Shown one piece after another: positions 18,387 to 27,478 of a stretch of DNA of 64,000 nt (position 1 is its first letter; each line of letters begins with the position of its first letter). This DNA comes from Hydrocarboniclastica marina (GTDB lineage: Bacteria > Pseudomonadota > Gammaproteobacteria > Pseudomonadales > Oleiphilaceae). The position numbers were made by a program, and so were the translations under genes. Location of the stretch: positions 372,001-436,000 of the forward strand of contig NZ_CP031093.1 in NCBI RefSeq assembly GCF_004851605.1, given 5' to 3'. Below the pieces are notes generated by a model that had not been told where the DNA came from, did no database searches, and saw only the letters and a program-made list of their open reading frames with translations.

Positions 18387-18557
18387 CAGGGATTGTGTAA
18401 CCGAGCTTGTCCGCAGGGCTTCTTTGCTTTGAAAAAACGCTTTTAAAACAAAAGGTAAAGCAGTGTGAATGAGCCCCTTTAAAAACCGGGCTGGTCTTCG
18501 GATGGGCGGTGGCTGTATTTTGAGGAGTCTCAGGAAAGATTAAGCAGGGAGGCGGAA

Positions 18558-19079
18558 TTGGAACTGATTTTCTTCGACAACTGGCAGGTACTGTTAAGGA
18601 CCGGCATCATTGGTGTGCTGGCTTACGTCACCCTGGTGCTACTGCTGCGTATCTCCGGGCGTCGTACGCTTTCCAAAATGAATGCTTTCGACCTGGTGGT
18701 TACGGTCGCTCTGGGTTCAACGCTGGCAACCGTAATACTCAACAAGAACGTCACCCTGGCCCAGGGGACTCTGGCTTTTGCCCTGCTGATCGGGATGCAG
18801 TACGCCGTTACCTGGTCCAGTGTCCGGGCCGGTTGGGTGCGAAGAATAGTCACCGGGGAGCCGGCACTGTTGCTGTATCGGGGCAATTTGCTAACCAAGG
18901 CCCTCGTCGCGGCCCGGGTGACCCAGGGCGAAGTGAAAGCGGCAGTGCGCTCAGCGGGGCTGGTGGATCTGGAAGCGGTGGAAGCTGTCGTCCTGGAGAC
19001 AGATGGCTCGTTCAGCGTAATCAAAAAAGAGCCCGGGGCCGAGCATTCAAGCCTCAGCGACGTGCAGCGACCCGGCTGA
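18558..19079 (+). CDS. DUF421 (YetF-like) membrane protein
   Basis: 173 residues from a TTG start at 18558, with AGGGAGG five bases before it. Three hydrophobic segments occupy residues ~13-90 and are followed by a cytoplasmic DUF421 domain. Markers are LRISGRRTLSKMNAFDLVVT and the domain TGEPALLLYRGNL. The YetF/YdfR/YrbG-like family has no firmly established function. The protein is shorter than Bacillus YetF (about 230) because the second half of the soluble domain is missing, as in many proteobacterial members. Confidence 0.88.
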   Translation: MELIFFDNWQVLLRTGIIGVLAYVTLVLLLRISGRRTLSKMNAFDLVVTVALGSTLATVILNKNVTLAQGTLAFALLIGMQYAVTWSSVRAGWVRRIVTGEPALLLYRGNLLTKALVAARVTQGEVKAAVRSAGLVDLEAVEAVVLETDGSFSVIKKEPGAEHSSLSDVQRPG

Positions 19080-19085
19080 AGCCGT

Positions 19086-19127
19086 CGCGCCCCTCACAGC
19101 GAGAGGCTGGGGCGCGTACTTTGCTTT
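19086..19127 (+). terminator. probable terminator between DUF421 gene and dehydrogenase
   Basis: CGCGCCCC (19086-19093) pairs with GGGGCGCG (19109-19116), closing a 15-nt loop, and is followed by TACTTTGCTTTTC. It sits between convergent genes. The broken T-tract keeps confidence moderate. Confidence 0.5.
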
Positions 19128-19146
19128 TCAAGTCTCGACCAAGGCC

Positions 19147-19812
19147 CTACCAGGGCAATACCGATCCGTCTGAATGCCAGAAGGTGCCGGTATTGTCCAG
19201 GTTGAGCTCGTCGAGTCGCTGGATAAGGCGCTCGGCGGCTTCCTCCGGCTTCAGGTTGCCCTGGTTGCCGGTCATCTCGGTCTGGACAAACCCAGGATGC
19301 AAAATCGCTACGGCGATACCCCGGGGCTTCAGGTCCATGGCCAGGGACTTACCCGCAGCGTTGAGTGCGGCCTTGCTCATACGGTAGCCGTAACGTCCCC
19401 CGGACGTATTATCTGCCACGGAACCCATACGGGACGTCATTACGCCAACCTTGCCGTTTTTGCTCATACGGTCGAGCAGGGCATGGGTTACGCGCAGGGG
19501 CCCCAGGGCGTTGACTTCGAACTGGCGCAGGATCTGGTCCCAGTTGGGGTTGTCGAGGGATTCATCGGTCAGTATGCCGGCATTGTTGTAGAGCAGGTCT
19601 ATCTGCTCGTTCGCCAGCTTCTGGCGCAGCGTATCGATATCCTCGGGCCGGGTGACATCAATACCCTCGATTATCTCAACGCCCAGATCACCGAGCGCCT
19701 GGGAGGGGGTCCGGCACACCGCAATGACACGCTCGCCACGCGCGTGCCAGAGACGCGCCATCTCCAGCCCGATGCCACGGTTGGCGCCGGTAATAACGAC
19801 TGTGTTGGCCAT
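19147..19812 (-). CDS. short-chain dehydrogenase/reductase (C-factor-like)
   Basis: A 221-residue classical SDR. The cofactor motif TGANRGIG is at ~8-15, NNAG at ~75, and the catalytic Ser is followed by YRMSK in GGRYGYRMSKAALN. The segment GPLRVTHALLDRM and the short C-terminus are typical of the CsgA/C-factor-like SDR subgroup, which acts on unknown carbonyl or alcohol substrates with NAD(P). It is a single gene, divergent from the glutaredoxin-like gene. Confidence 0.9.
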   Translation of the reverse strand: MANTVVITGANRGIGLEMARLWHARGERVIAVCRTPSQALGDLGVEIIEGIDVTRPEDIDTLRQKLANEQIDLLYNNAGILTDESLDNPNWDQILRQFEVNALGPLRVTHALLDRMSKNGKVGVMTSRMGSVADNTSGGRYGYRMSKAALNAAGKSLAMDLKPRGIAVAILHPGFVQTEMTGNQGNLKPEEAAERLIQRLDELNLDNTGTFWHSDGSVLPW

Positions 19813-19990
19813 ATCTGTTCTCCTTCAGCATGAGACTCCCTTCAGGAATCCCGTCCATTTATTCCGCAGCTGAGCTGATCTCCAGCCCAGATTACTGTCT
19901 TTCGTCGACCGGACTGTACCATACAAGCCGACCCTTCCCGGAGCCTGGAACGTCTCGCTGAATGTCGGGTCTCAATGCTGTCGTTAGGAG

Positions 19991-20046
19991 CGATGATAGT
20001 GATATTGGTATTGATGGTTATAGGAATATTGATAGTTACAGCGATA
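19991..20046 (+). repeat. low-complexity GAT/TAT-rich tract
   Basis: A run of degenerate hexamers built on GATATT, GGTATT, AATATT and GATAGT, much richer in A/T than its surroundings. It lies between the divergent dehydrogenase and the glutaredoxin-like gene, upstream of that gene's chosen start. It may supply promoter DNA or be a decayed microsatellite. Confidence 0.6.
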
Positions 20047-20099
20047 CGACAGTGGCGCTGGAGGTTGTCCCCGTGGCGAGCCGAATCCGAGGTAAGTAC

Positions 20100-20456
20100 A
20101 TGCTCTGCAAAAATGAACAAGGCACCCCCGTGGGCCGGTCCTGGCGTTTGACGGCAATGGCCATCCTGTCCGGATTGCTCCCACATGTGTCGGCCATGGC
20201 CGAACCCCGGCAGGATACCCCGGATGTGGTCATGTTCTCCTCGGACTATTGCCCGCCCTGTCTGCACGCCAAACAGTACCTGCGCGAGAACAACATTCCC
20301 GCGCGTATCTTTGATATCGATGAATCGCCAGCCGCCCGCACCTACTTCGAGAAGCTGGGCGGGCGGGGGCTGCCACTGATCTTCGTGGATAATCGGCGAT
20401 TGGATGGCTATACCCCGGAGCGCTTTGAGCGTCTGTATGGCCCTGTGCCTGATTGA
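20100..20456 (+). CDS. exported glutaredoxin-like protein
   Basis: 118 residues from the ATG at 20100, with GAGG 7 nt upstream. An earlier in-frame ATG at 19962 would only add translation of the low-complexity tract. Residues ~14-35 look like a signal peptide (WRLTAMAILSGLLPHVSAMA). The rest is a compact glutaredoxin-type thioredoxin fold with redox motif YCPPC and the cis-Pro region GRGLPLIFVDNRRLDGY. It is probably periplasmic, which is unusual for glutaredoxin folds. The substrate is unknown. The DUF3565 gene follows 51 bp later. Confidence 0.82.
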   Translation: MLCKNEQGTPVGRSWRLTAMAILSGLLPHVSAMAEPRQDTPDVVMFSSDYCPPCLHAKQYLRENNIPARIFDIDESPAARTYFEKLGGRGLPLIFVDNRRLDGYTPERFERLYGPVPD

Positions 20457-20507
20457 TGTGGGTGCATGACCACGTATTTTTTCCTTGAAAATGGCGAGAT
20501 TGGAGGT

Positions 20508-20723
20508 ATGAAACAAGCGATCACTGGCTACCACCCGGATGAGGAAGATCATTGGGTGGCCGAACTGGCTTGCGGCCACAACCAGCATGTCCGCCATACG
20601 CCACCATGGGTAAACAGGCCCTGGGTCATAACGGCGGAGGGGCGTGCTGCGATGCTGGGAACCAGATTGAATTGCAAGAGATGTGATGAAGACGAAGAGG
20701 CCAAAGGACTGGCGGGCCGATGA
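20508..20723 (+). CDS. DUF3565 domain protein
   Basis: A 71-residue protein beginning MKQAITGYHPDEEDHWVAEL, which is where DUF3565 proteins start. Cys-Gly-His, HVRHTPPW and CKRC suggest a small zinc site (CGH plus CxxC). GGAGG lies only 1 nt before this ATG while GCGAG lies 9 nt ahead; an upstream ATG at 20466 would add 14 residues. The function of the family is unknown. It probably shares a transcript with the preceding glutaredoxin-like gene. Confidence 0.8.
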   Translation: MKQAITGYHPDEEDHWVAELACGHNQHVRHTPPWVNRPWVITAEGRAAMLGTRLNCKRCDEDEEAKGLAGR

Positions 20724-20733
20724 TCCAATAATG

Positions 20734-20798
20734 GTAGGGTGCGCACTGCGCACCGGTATAACCCGTGGCCAAGCAATGGTGCGCATTGCGCACCCTAC
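20734..20798. repeat. GTAGGGTGCGCA palindromic element, copy 1
   Basis: Two arms of about 21 bp, GTAGGGTGCGCACTGCGCACC (read as a 20-base core plus one) and its near-perfect inverse ending in CCCTAC, separated by 23 bp. Each arm is internally palindromic (TGCGCA repeated). A second copy with the arms turned outward lies near 60.6 kb. It resembles dispersed intergenic repeats seen in many proteobacteria. Confidence 0.85.
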
Positions 20799-20845
20799 GG
20801 ACTCGTGCATTGTTGGCGCGGAATGGTTGTACAACATTGTGATAC

Positions 20846-20885
20846 AAAAAAGGGAGGCTGCGTCTGCAGCCTCCCTTTTCTTTTT
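20846..20885. terminator. bidirectional terminator between DUF3565 and amtB
   Basis: A perfect 10-bp stem, GGGAGGCTGC (20852-20861) with GCAGCCTCCC (20866-20875), a GTCT loop, an A6 run before it and TTTTCTTTTT after it. It serves both converging transcripts. Confidence 0.93.
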
Positions 20886-20904
20886 CAGACAGGGTCTAAA
20901 GGTC

Positions 20905-22170
20905 TCAGCCCTTGCCAAACTCCGGGTAGGCTTCCAGGCCACACTCGGACATATCCACGCCTTCGTACTCTTCTTCTTCGGTAACCCGAATGCCCATCAC
21001 GGCCTTGAGGATTCCCCAGACCACCAGGCTGGCCACGAAGACCCAGACGAAGATGGTCAGGGCGCCAATAATCTGGCCGACAAAGCTGACGTCACCGTTG
21101 GTGACCGGCACCAGGAGCAGACCCAGCAGGCCACAGACACCGTGAACCGAGATCGCACCAACAGGATCGTCGATACGCAGCTTGTCCATGGTGATAATGC
21201 TGAAGACCACGAGGATGCCACCAGCAGCGCCAAAGAGGGTGGCGGTCAGAGGGGAGGGCGTGGACGGCTCTGCGGTAATAACCACCAGGCCGGCCAGAGC
21301 ACCGTTCAGCAGCATGGTCAGGTCGGCTTTGCCGAACATCAGTCGTGCCACTATCAGTGCAGCAATGGCCCCGCCGGCAGCGGCTGCGTTGGTGTTGAGG
21401 AAGACCATGGCCACGGCGTGCGCACTGCTGATATCGCCCAGTTTCAGGACGGAGCCACCGTTAAAGCCGAACCAGCCCATCCACAGGATGAAGGTACCCA
21501 GCGTAGCCAGGGGCAGGTTTGCACCAGGGAACGCGTTGATCTGACCGTTCGGACCGTACTTGCCTTTGCGGGCGCCGAGCAGGAGAACACCGGCGAGAGC
21601 CGCTGCTGCACCAGCCATGTGCACGATACCGGAGCCGGCAAAGTCACTGAAGCCCAGGTCACCCAGGGAGTACATGCCGAAAACGCTGGCTCCGCCCCAG
21701 GTCCAGGCGCCTTCCATCGGATAGATAAAACCAGTCATGACTACAGCGAAGGCCAGGAAGGCCCAGAGCTTCATACGCTCGGCAACAGCACCGGATACGA
21801 TCGACATGGCGGTTGCCACGAACACAACCTGGAAGAAAAAGTCTGATGCGCCAGAGTATATGGAGCCGCCCTCGAAACCGTCTTCCCGACCGGCAAAATC
21901 AGTCAGCACGCTGGGCACGTCGAGGTCCATGATCCCGTTCAGGAACACGCCCCCGCCATACATGATGGCGTAGCCACAGACCAGGTACATGGTGCAGGAA
22001 ATGGCATAAAGCGCGACGTTCTTGGTAAGAATTTCGGCGGTGTTCTTGCCGCGTACCAGGCCGGCCTCAAGCATTGAGAAGCCCGCGGCCATCCACATAA
22101 CTAATGCGCCGCAGACAAGGAAATAAAAGGTATCTATTGCATACTGTAGATGAAAGACATTGTTTTCCAT
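20905..22170 (-). CDS. amtB: ammonium transporter AmtB
   Basis: A 421-residue inner-membrane Amt/Rh protein with about eleven transmembrane segments. Signature GFSMLEAGLVRGKN is near the N-terminus. The twin pore histidines are in SGIVHMAGAAAALAG and ISVHGVCGLLG. There is no cleavable signal peptide. GGAGGG precedes the ATG. It follows glnK by 70 bp on the same strand, the normal glnK-amtB operon, so PII can plug the channel when nitrogen is plentiful. Confidence 0.97.
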   Translation of the reverse strand: MENNVFHLQYAIDTFYFLVCGALVMWMAAGFSMLEAGLVRGKNTAEILTKNVALYAISCTMYLVCGYAIMYGGGVFLNGIMDLDVPSVLTDFAGREDGFEGGSIYSGASDFFFQVVFVATAMSIVSGAVAERMKLWAFLAFAVVMTGFIYPMEGAWTWGGASVFGMYSLGDLGFSDFAGSGIVHMAGAAAALAGVLLLGARKGKYGPNGQINAFPGANLPLATLGTFILWMGWFGFNGGSVLKLGDISSAHAVAMVFLNTNAAAAGGAIAALIVARLMFGKADLTMLLNGALAGLVVITAEPSTPSPLTATLFGAAGGILVVFSIITMDKLRIDDPVGAISVHGVCGLLGLLLVPVTNGDVSFVGQIIGALTIFVWVFVASLVVWGILKAVMGIRVTEEEEYEGVDMSECGLEAYPEFGKG

Positions 22171-22240
22171 AGGAAGCCCTCCGCACCAGGCTTTTTTAGA
22201 TAGGAATTACTGGGAGTCGTTAAGCGCTAGCTCAGTACCT

Positions 22241-22714
<474 letters not shown>

Positions 22715-22931
22715 ATGGTAAAAAGTTTATAGGTTACAGTCGGTTGCCATTTGCCCTCTCGGTCGTGCTGCCTGTCAATGCACTAAATTGATCCGTACGT
22801 AGTGACCGTGCGTCATAGTGGTGCGCATGCGTTTTCAGTCTCTTTTCAAAGACGCCGTCGGGCTTTGATAAAAGACAGGGTGAGGTGCCTCTGCCTGAAC
22901 TGTTACACTACGTCCACTTGGAGGAAAAATC

Positions 22932-23204
22932 ATGCCCAGAAAACCCCAGGATCTCTTTAGCGATCTTCAGCAGCAGTTTGGCCAGTTTGTGCCTGATATG
23001 GCTCGGGCCGCCCGTGAGGATGTCGAACAACACGCAAGAGCAGCGGTCACATCGGTGCTGTCCCGGCTTGATCTGGTCACGCGGGAGGAGTTCGATGCTC
23101 AGACCGCCGTGCTCCAGCATACCCGCGAACGTCTTGAGACGCTCGAGAAGCGGGTCAGTATGCTGGAGTCCGCGGGAACTGAAAAGACGCCAACCGCATC
23201 TTGA
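22932..23204 (+). CDS. ubiK: ubiquinone biosynthesis accessory factor UbiK
   Basis: A 90-residue BMFP/YqiC-type protein. An N-terminal amphipathic half (LFSDLQQQFGQFVPDM) is followed by VTREEFDAQTAVLQHTRERL and a C-terminal coiled coil, the standard UbiK layout. UbiK works with UbiJ in the aerobic ubiquinone assembly complex. A strong GGAGG lies 7-8 nt before the ATG. It is divergent from glnK and 95 bp upstream of comM, a neighbourhood familiar from Pseudomonas. Confidence 0.92.
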   Translation: MPRKPQDLFSDLQQQFGQFVPDMARAAREDVEQHARAAVTSVLSRLDLVTREEFDAQTAVLQHTRERLETLEKRVSMLESAGTEKTPTAS

Positions 23205-23299
23205 TCGCCCGCCCGCAACTCTGATTGCCCCAGGATGGGGCGTGCCAGACTACGGGATCGCGTCCGTAGATGGCTGAACGTTAACAAGGACCGTTTGCC

Positions 23300-24811
23300 A
23301 TGAACCTCGCCACTACGCACACCCGTGCCCGGGTCGGTGTTGATGCACCCCCGGTCACCGTTGAGACACACCTGTCCAACGGCCTGCCTTCGCTTTCAAT
23401 CGTCGGGTTGCCCGAGACGGGCGTCAAGGAAAGCAAGGATCGGGTGCGTAGCGCGCTGATGACTGCAGGGTTCGAGTTTCCCGCCCGGCGTATCACCATC
23501 AACCTGGCACCCGCCGACCTGCCAAAAGAAGGCAGCCGATTCGACCTGGCGATAGCCATCGGCATTCTTGCTGCCTCAGGGCAGATCCCCGCCGATACAT
23601 TGACCCGGACCGAGTTTCTGGGCGAGCTTTCCCTGGACGGCCAGGTGCGACCGGTCCAGGGCATTTTACCCGCCGTCATCGCCGCGCAGGAAGCCGGGCG
23701 CGGGCTTATCCTGCCCAGCGGCAACGCCGAAGAGGCAGCTCTGGCAGGCGCTGATGATACCTGCGCTGCGGAACACCTGCTGGCCGTCTGCGCCCACCTT
23801 CGCGGTGAGGAGAAACTGCCCAAGATCATGCCGGCGCCGCGCCAGCGTACGCTACCTACGGGACTGCCCGATCTCGCTGATGTGCAGGGTCAGGCGGTAC
23901 CCAAACGCGCGCTGGAACTGGCCGCGGCTGGAAATCACAACCTGCTTTTCTTCGGTACGCCCGGGACCGGCAAAAGCATGCTGGCGTCGCGCCTGCCTGG
24001 CATTCTGCCGCCCCTGGAGAACCAGCACGCGCTTGAAGTAGCGGCCGTGCACTCGGTCGCCGGTCGTAGCCTTTCACCCGATGCCTGGCTCAACCCGCCC
24101 TATCGCGCGCCGCACCATACCGCCTCGGCCGTTGCATTGGTGGGCGGCGGCAGCACGCCCAAGCCCGGGGAGATTTCCCTGGCTCATCGGGGGGTGTTGT
24201 TCCTCGACGAATTACCAGAGTTTGACCGGAAGGTACTGGAGGTGCTGCGCGAGCCCATGGAAAGTGGACAGGTTGTGATCTCACGCGCCGCTTCCCAGGT
24301 GACATTTCCGGCCTGCTTTCAGGTTGTCGCCGCAATGAACCCATGTCCCTGTGGCTACCAGGGACACCCAACCATCGCCTGCCAGTGCAGTACTGCGCAG
24401 ATTGCGCGCTATCAATCCAAACTTTCCGGACCTTTGCTGGACCGGTTCGATCTTCACGTTCAGGTACCCGTGCAATCTGGAGACGTCCTGCTACGAAGAC
24501 CGGAACGGGGCGAGGGTTCGGCCCAGGTGCGCGAGCGGGTCATGGCGGCCCGGGAGAAACAGTGGGTCCGCGGGTGTCTTAACTCGGCCCTGGCCGGGGA
24601 AGAGTTGTTTGAGCACTGCGCACTCGATGCCCCGAGCCGCGCCATGCTGGAGAATGCCATGGACCGCTTTGGCCTCTCCGGGCGCGCCATGCACCGCATA
24701 CTGCGGGTCGCCCGCACCCTGGCGGACCTGGCCGACTGTAAAACCCTGAGCAAATCGCACCTGGTGGAAGCATTGGGTTACCGAGCACTCGACGGGCGTC
24801 GCCAGGCGTAG
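23300..24811 (+). CDS. comM: YifB/ComM family Mg-chelatase-like AAA+ helicase
   Basis: A 503-residue protein. The N-terminal ChlI-like (Lon-protease-fold) domain covers residues ~20-140. An AAA+ core follows with Walker A GTPGTGKSMLA and the segment GEISLAHRGVLFLDELPEF. The C-terminal Mg-chelatase domain is at ~410-500. ComM is a hexameric branch-migration helicase that helps integrate DNA during natural transformation. AAGGA precedes the ATG. It probably follows ubiK on one transcript. Confidence 0.95.
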   Translation: MNLATTHTRARVGVDAPPVTVETHLSNGLPSLSIVGLPETGVKESKDRVRSALMTAGFEFPARRITINLAPADLPKEGSRFDLAIAIGILAASGQIPADTLTRTEFLGELSLDGQVRPVQGILPAVIAAQEAGRGLILPSGNAEEAALAGADDTCAAEHLLAVCAHLRGEEKLPKIMPAPRQRTLPTGLPDLADVQGQAVPKRALELAAAGNHNLLFFGTPGTGKSMLASRLPGILPPLENQHALEVAAVHSVAGRSLSPDAWLNPPYRAPHHTASAVALVGGGSTPKPGEISLAHRGVLFLDELPEFDRKVLEVLREPMESGQVVISRAASQVTFPACFQVVAAMNPCPCGYQGHPTIACQCSTAQIARYQSKLSGPLLDRFDLHVQVPVQSGDVLLRRPERGEGSAQVRERVMAAREKQWVRGCLNSALAGEELFEHCALDAPSRAMLENAMDRFGLSGRAMHRILRVARTLADLADCKTLSKSHLVEALGYRALDGRRQA

Positions 24812-24909
24812 AATGAGGATGACAGCGGATATGGGCTCAGACTTTACGACGTCCACGTATTACGCGATTATGGCGCCGGTTTTTCTGCCCCAGGCTCCAG
24901 GAGACAACC

Positions 24910-25620
24910 ATGACTGACGCCCCATCAATTGGTCCAAAATTTACGCAACGCCGTGAAATCCGGAGTTTTGTCCTGCGCGGCGGGCGGATGACCGAAGGCC
25001 AGCGGCAGGCCTGGGAAACGCAGTGGCCACGCTGGGGGCTGTCTGTAGAGCAGGGTGTCATTGATCCCCGGGTTATCTTTGGTCGGGAAGCACTTCTGAA
25101 CCTGGAGATCGGTTTCGGCATGGGCGATTCCCTGGCGCAGATGGCCGCCAGCCACCCGGAGCAGGACTTTATCGGTATCGAAGTACACCGGCCTGGTGTC
25201 GGCAGCCTGCTGAAGATGATTGATGAGCAGGGGCTGACCAATCTGAGAATTTACTGTACCGATGCCAACGAGGTGCTCGACCAATGCCTGCCTGACGCGA
25301 GCCTTGACCGGGTCATGCTCTTTTTCCCTGACCCATGGCATAAAAAGCGTCATCACAAGCGGCGAATCGTTCAGCATGACTTCGTCCAGCGGATTCGTCA
25401 CAAACTCCGCGTCGGCGGCATATTCCATCTGGCGACAGACTGGGAAAACTACGCTGAGCACATGCTGGATGTCATGGAGGGGTCGGAGGGCATGGTCAAC
25501 AATGTAGCACCCGGTAGCTTTGCCCCTCGTCCGGATGAACGGCCCGTGACCAAATTCGAGAAGCGGGGCGAGCGCCTGGGGCATGGCGTCTGGGATCTGC
25601 TATACCGGCGAACCAATTGA
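24910..25620 (+). CDS. trmB: tRNA (guanine-N7)-methyltransferase
   Basis: A 236-residue class I SAM methyltransferase that makes m7G46 in tRNA. The SAM motif [11 protein letters not shown] and the TrmB signature [15 protein letters not shown] are clear, and a basic N-terminal region ([14 protein letters not shown]) matches the family. GGAG lies 5-6 nt upstream. It converges with the operon that ends at 25752, and gene order hemW / trmB is as in Pseudomonas. Confidence 0.96.
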   Translation: MTDAPSIGPKFTQRREIRSFVLRGGRMTEGQRQAWETQWPRWGLSVEQGVIDPRVIFGREALLNLEIGFGMGDSLAQMAASHPEQDFIGIEVHRPGVGSLLKMIDEQGLTNLRIYCTDANEVLDQCLPDASLDRVMLFFPDPWHKKRHHKRRIVQHDFVQRIRHKLRVGGIFHLATDWENYAEHMLDVMEGSEGMVNNVAPGSFAPRPDERPVTKFEKRGERLGHGVWDLLYRRTN

Positions 25621-25751
25621 GGCCGGAACGCTACCTCCCGCCTGCCGTGGGACCCCGGCCATTACTCGGGCAGGGCGTGTGGCTCGGGCAAGGCGTATAG
25701 CCTGTGGTGCGCCGCGCGTACTGACGCGAGCCAGGTAGCGGCCTGGTCCCG

Positions 25752-26309
25752 TCAAGTTGCCAGCGGTTGGCCCCGGGCGGCCCGCAGAATCAGCAGCGCC
25801 GCGGCACCGGCCAGGAGGCTGGAGAACTTGACCAGCGCGAAGAGGGTCGCGACTAATGGCCAAAACGCTGATTGTGCTTGTTCCAGCGTCACCAGCAGGC
25901 AGATATTCTCAGCGACATCGGTCAGGGCACCCGTCCAGAAAAGGCCCCGGGCCCAGCGCCCGAGTTGTTGCTCGCGTACGCCCGGCCGGTCGATAAGCCA
26001 ATGACCGGTCAGCTTCAGCAGTAGCAGCAGGTAAGCGGCGACAAAAGCAAAGTCCAGGTAGAGTGACGCCTGGGCCCATTCCACCCCGGAACCGGACGCG
26101 CCCATGTCGGATCGCTGCCAGCTCTGGACGACACCCGTCGCCCGCTCGGGTGTGGCCGCAAACTGAAAACTGATAATTCCGCGCGGCGCTTCGTCGCTCA
26201 CCAGCATGATGTTGATCGCGCTGAGAATCACCAACAGGGCGACAGCAATACTGGCGGTGAGTTTGAGGTTTCCGGACCACTTGCGACCGGAGAAGGCAAA
26301 CAGGCTCAT
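25752..26309 (-). CDS. unrecognised four-helix membrane protein
   Basis: 185 residues with about four hydrophobic segments (~18-37, ~84-102, ~123-140, ~150-175) and a periplasmic-looking loop after the first. I recognise no family motif. It begins 5 bp after the hemW stop and is the last gene of the metX-to-hemW operon. Codon use resembles its neighbours, so it looks native. No function can be stated. Confidence 0.75.
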   Translation of the reverse strand: MSLFAFSGRKWSGNLKLTASIAVALLVILSAINIMLVSDEAPRGIISFQFAATPERATGVVQSWQRSDMGASGSGVEWAQASLYLDFAFVAAYLLLLLKLTGHWLIDRPGVREQQLGRWARGLFWTGALTDVAENICLLVTLEQAQSAFWPLVATLFALVKFSSLLAGAAALLILRAARGQPLAT

Positions 26310-26314
26310 GTCGG

Positions 26315-27478
26315 TTACTCGACAAAGTGTTCCAACAGGGCGTTGAGATAACGCCGTCCCTTGGCGGTGGGTGCCAGGCGGCCCGGCTCCAGCCAGTCTT
26401 CCTCCCGCAAAGTATTCAGTATCTTTTCAAGCCCTACAAGAGGCAGGCCGGTGCGCTCACTGTAACTGGATTCTGCAACGCCCTGTGTGAGCCGCAGCGC
26501 ATTCATCATGAATTCCAGGGGCATGTCTTCCACCGAGATAACCTGATGGCCTGCGGTGCGGCTGCCGATGCGGCCCAGGTAGGCCTCTGGCTGGCGGGTC
26601 TTCCAGTAACGCAGCACCTGCCCGGTTTCGGGTTGGGTGATCTTGCCATGGGCGCCGGCGCCGAGCGCCAGATAATCACCGAATTCCCAGTAGTTGAGGT
26701 TGTGGCGCGCAGCCTGTCCCGGTCGCGCCCAGGCAGAGATTTCGTAGCCCTGAAAACCTGCACTCTCCAGCAGCGCCTGGCCGGCATCGGCGATTTCGCC
26801 GATGCGATCATCGTCCGGCAGGGCCGGCGGCAGGCTGTAGAACTCGGTATTGGGTTCCAGTGTCAGCTGGTACCACGAGAGATGGTGGACACCCAGCGAA
26901 ATAGCCTGCTGCAGATCCATAAGGGCACTGGCGAGGGTCTGTTCCGGTAGCCCATACATCAGGTCGATGTTGAGCCGTTCGAAGCCGGCGACCTGAGCTG
27001 CCTGCACGGCATTGAAGATCGCATGGCTGTCATGGATGCGACCGAGCCGGTGCAGGTGGCTGTCGTCAAAACTCTGTGCACCGATAGAGAGCCGGTTGAT
27101 GCCCGCCGTGCGGAAGCCCTCGAAACGTCCCGCTTCCAGCGTGCCCGGATTGGCCTCGAGGGTAATCTCCGCATCCGTTGCCATGGGTAGACGTTGGGCG
27201 ATTGACTGCAGCAGCGTACGGTAAAAGTCCGCACTCAGCAGCGAGGGTGTGCCACCGCCAATAAACACGGTTTGAATCTCACGCCCGGCCGCGAACGCCA
27301 GGTCGCCATCCAGGTCTTCCAGCAGCGCAGCCAGGTAGGCCTGTTCTGGTAGCTCGCCGGAGCGTGCGTGGGAATTGAAGTCGCAGTAAGGACACTTGCG
27401 CACGCACCAGGGCACGTGGATGTAGAGACTTAATGGCGGCAGTGTAAGACGGCCACCGCCAGCTTCATCAGCCTTCAA
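26315..27478 (-). CDS. hemW: heme chaperone HemW (radical SAM)
   Basis: 387 residues. The N-terminal radical-SAM cluster motif CVRKCPYCDFNSH is characteristic of HemW rather than coproporphyrinogen oxidase HemN. The GGGTPSLL segment and the C-terminal HemN-C domain (LEFMMNALRL) follow. HemW binds heme and inserts it into respiratory enzymes. The start is a TTG at 27478; no ATG is available in frame. It overlaps the rdgB stop by 11 nt, showing translational coupling. Confidence 0.94.
   Translation of the reverse strand: MKADEAGGGRLTLPPLSLYIHVPWCVRKCPYCDFNSHARSGELPEQAYLAALLEDLDGDLAFAAGREIQTVFIGGGTPSLLSADFYRTLLQSIAQRLPMATDAEITLEANPGTLEAGRFEGFRTAGINRLSIGAQSFDDSHLHRLGRIHDSHAIFNAVQAAQVAGFERLNIDLMYGLPEQTLASALMDLQQAISLGVHHLSWYQLTLEPNTEFYSLPPALPDDDRIGEIADAGQALLESAGFQGYEISAWARPGQAARHNLNYWEFGDYLALGAGAHGKITQPETGQVLRYWKTRQPEAYLGRIGSRTAGHQVISVEDMPLEFMMNALRLTQGVAESSYSERTGLPLVGLEKILNTLREEDWLEPGRLAPTAKGRRYLNALLEHFVE

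Noticed and set aside
19842-20942. 366-codon open frame on the minus strand
   Set aside because: It covers the glutaredoxin-like and DUF3565 genes, the palindromic repeat and the terminator, and its sequence is not protein-like.
20683-21846. 387-codon open frame on the plus strand across the amtB region
   Set aside because: Antisense to amtB and rich in His/Gln/Asp low complexity; it also runs through the repeat and the bidirectional terminator.
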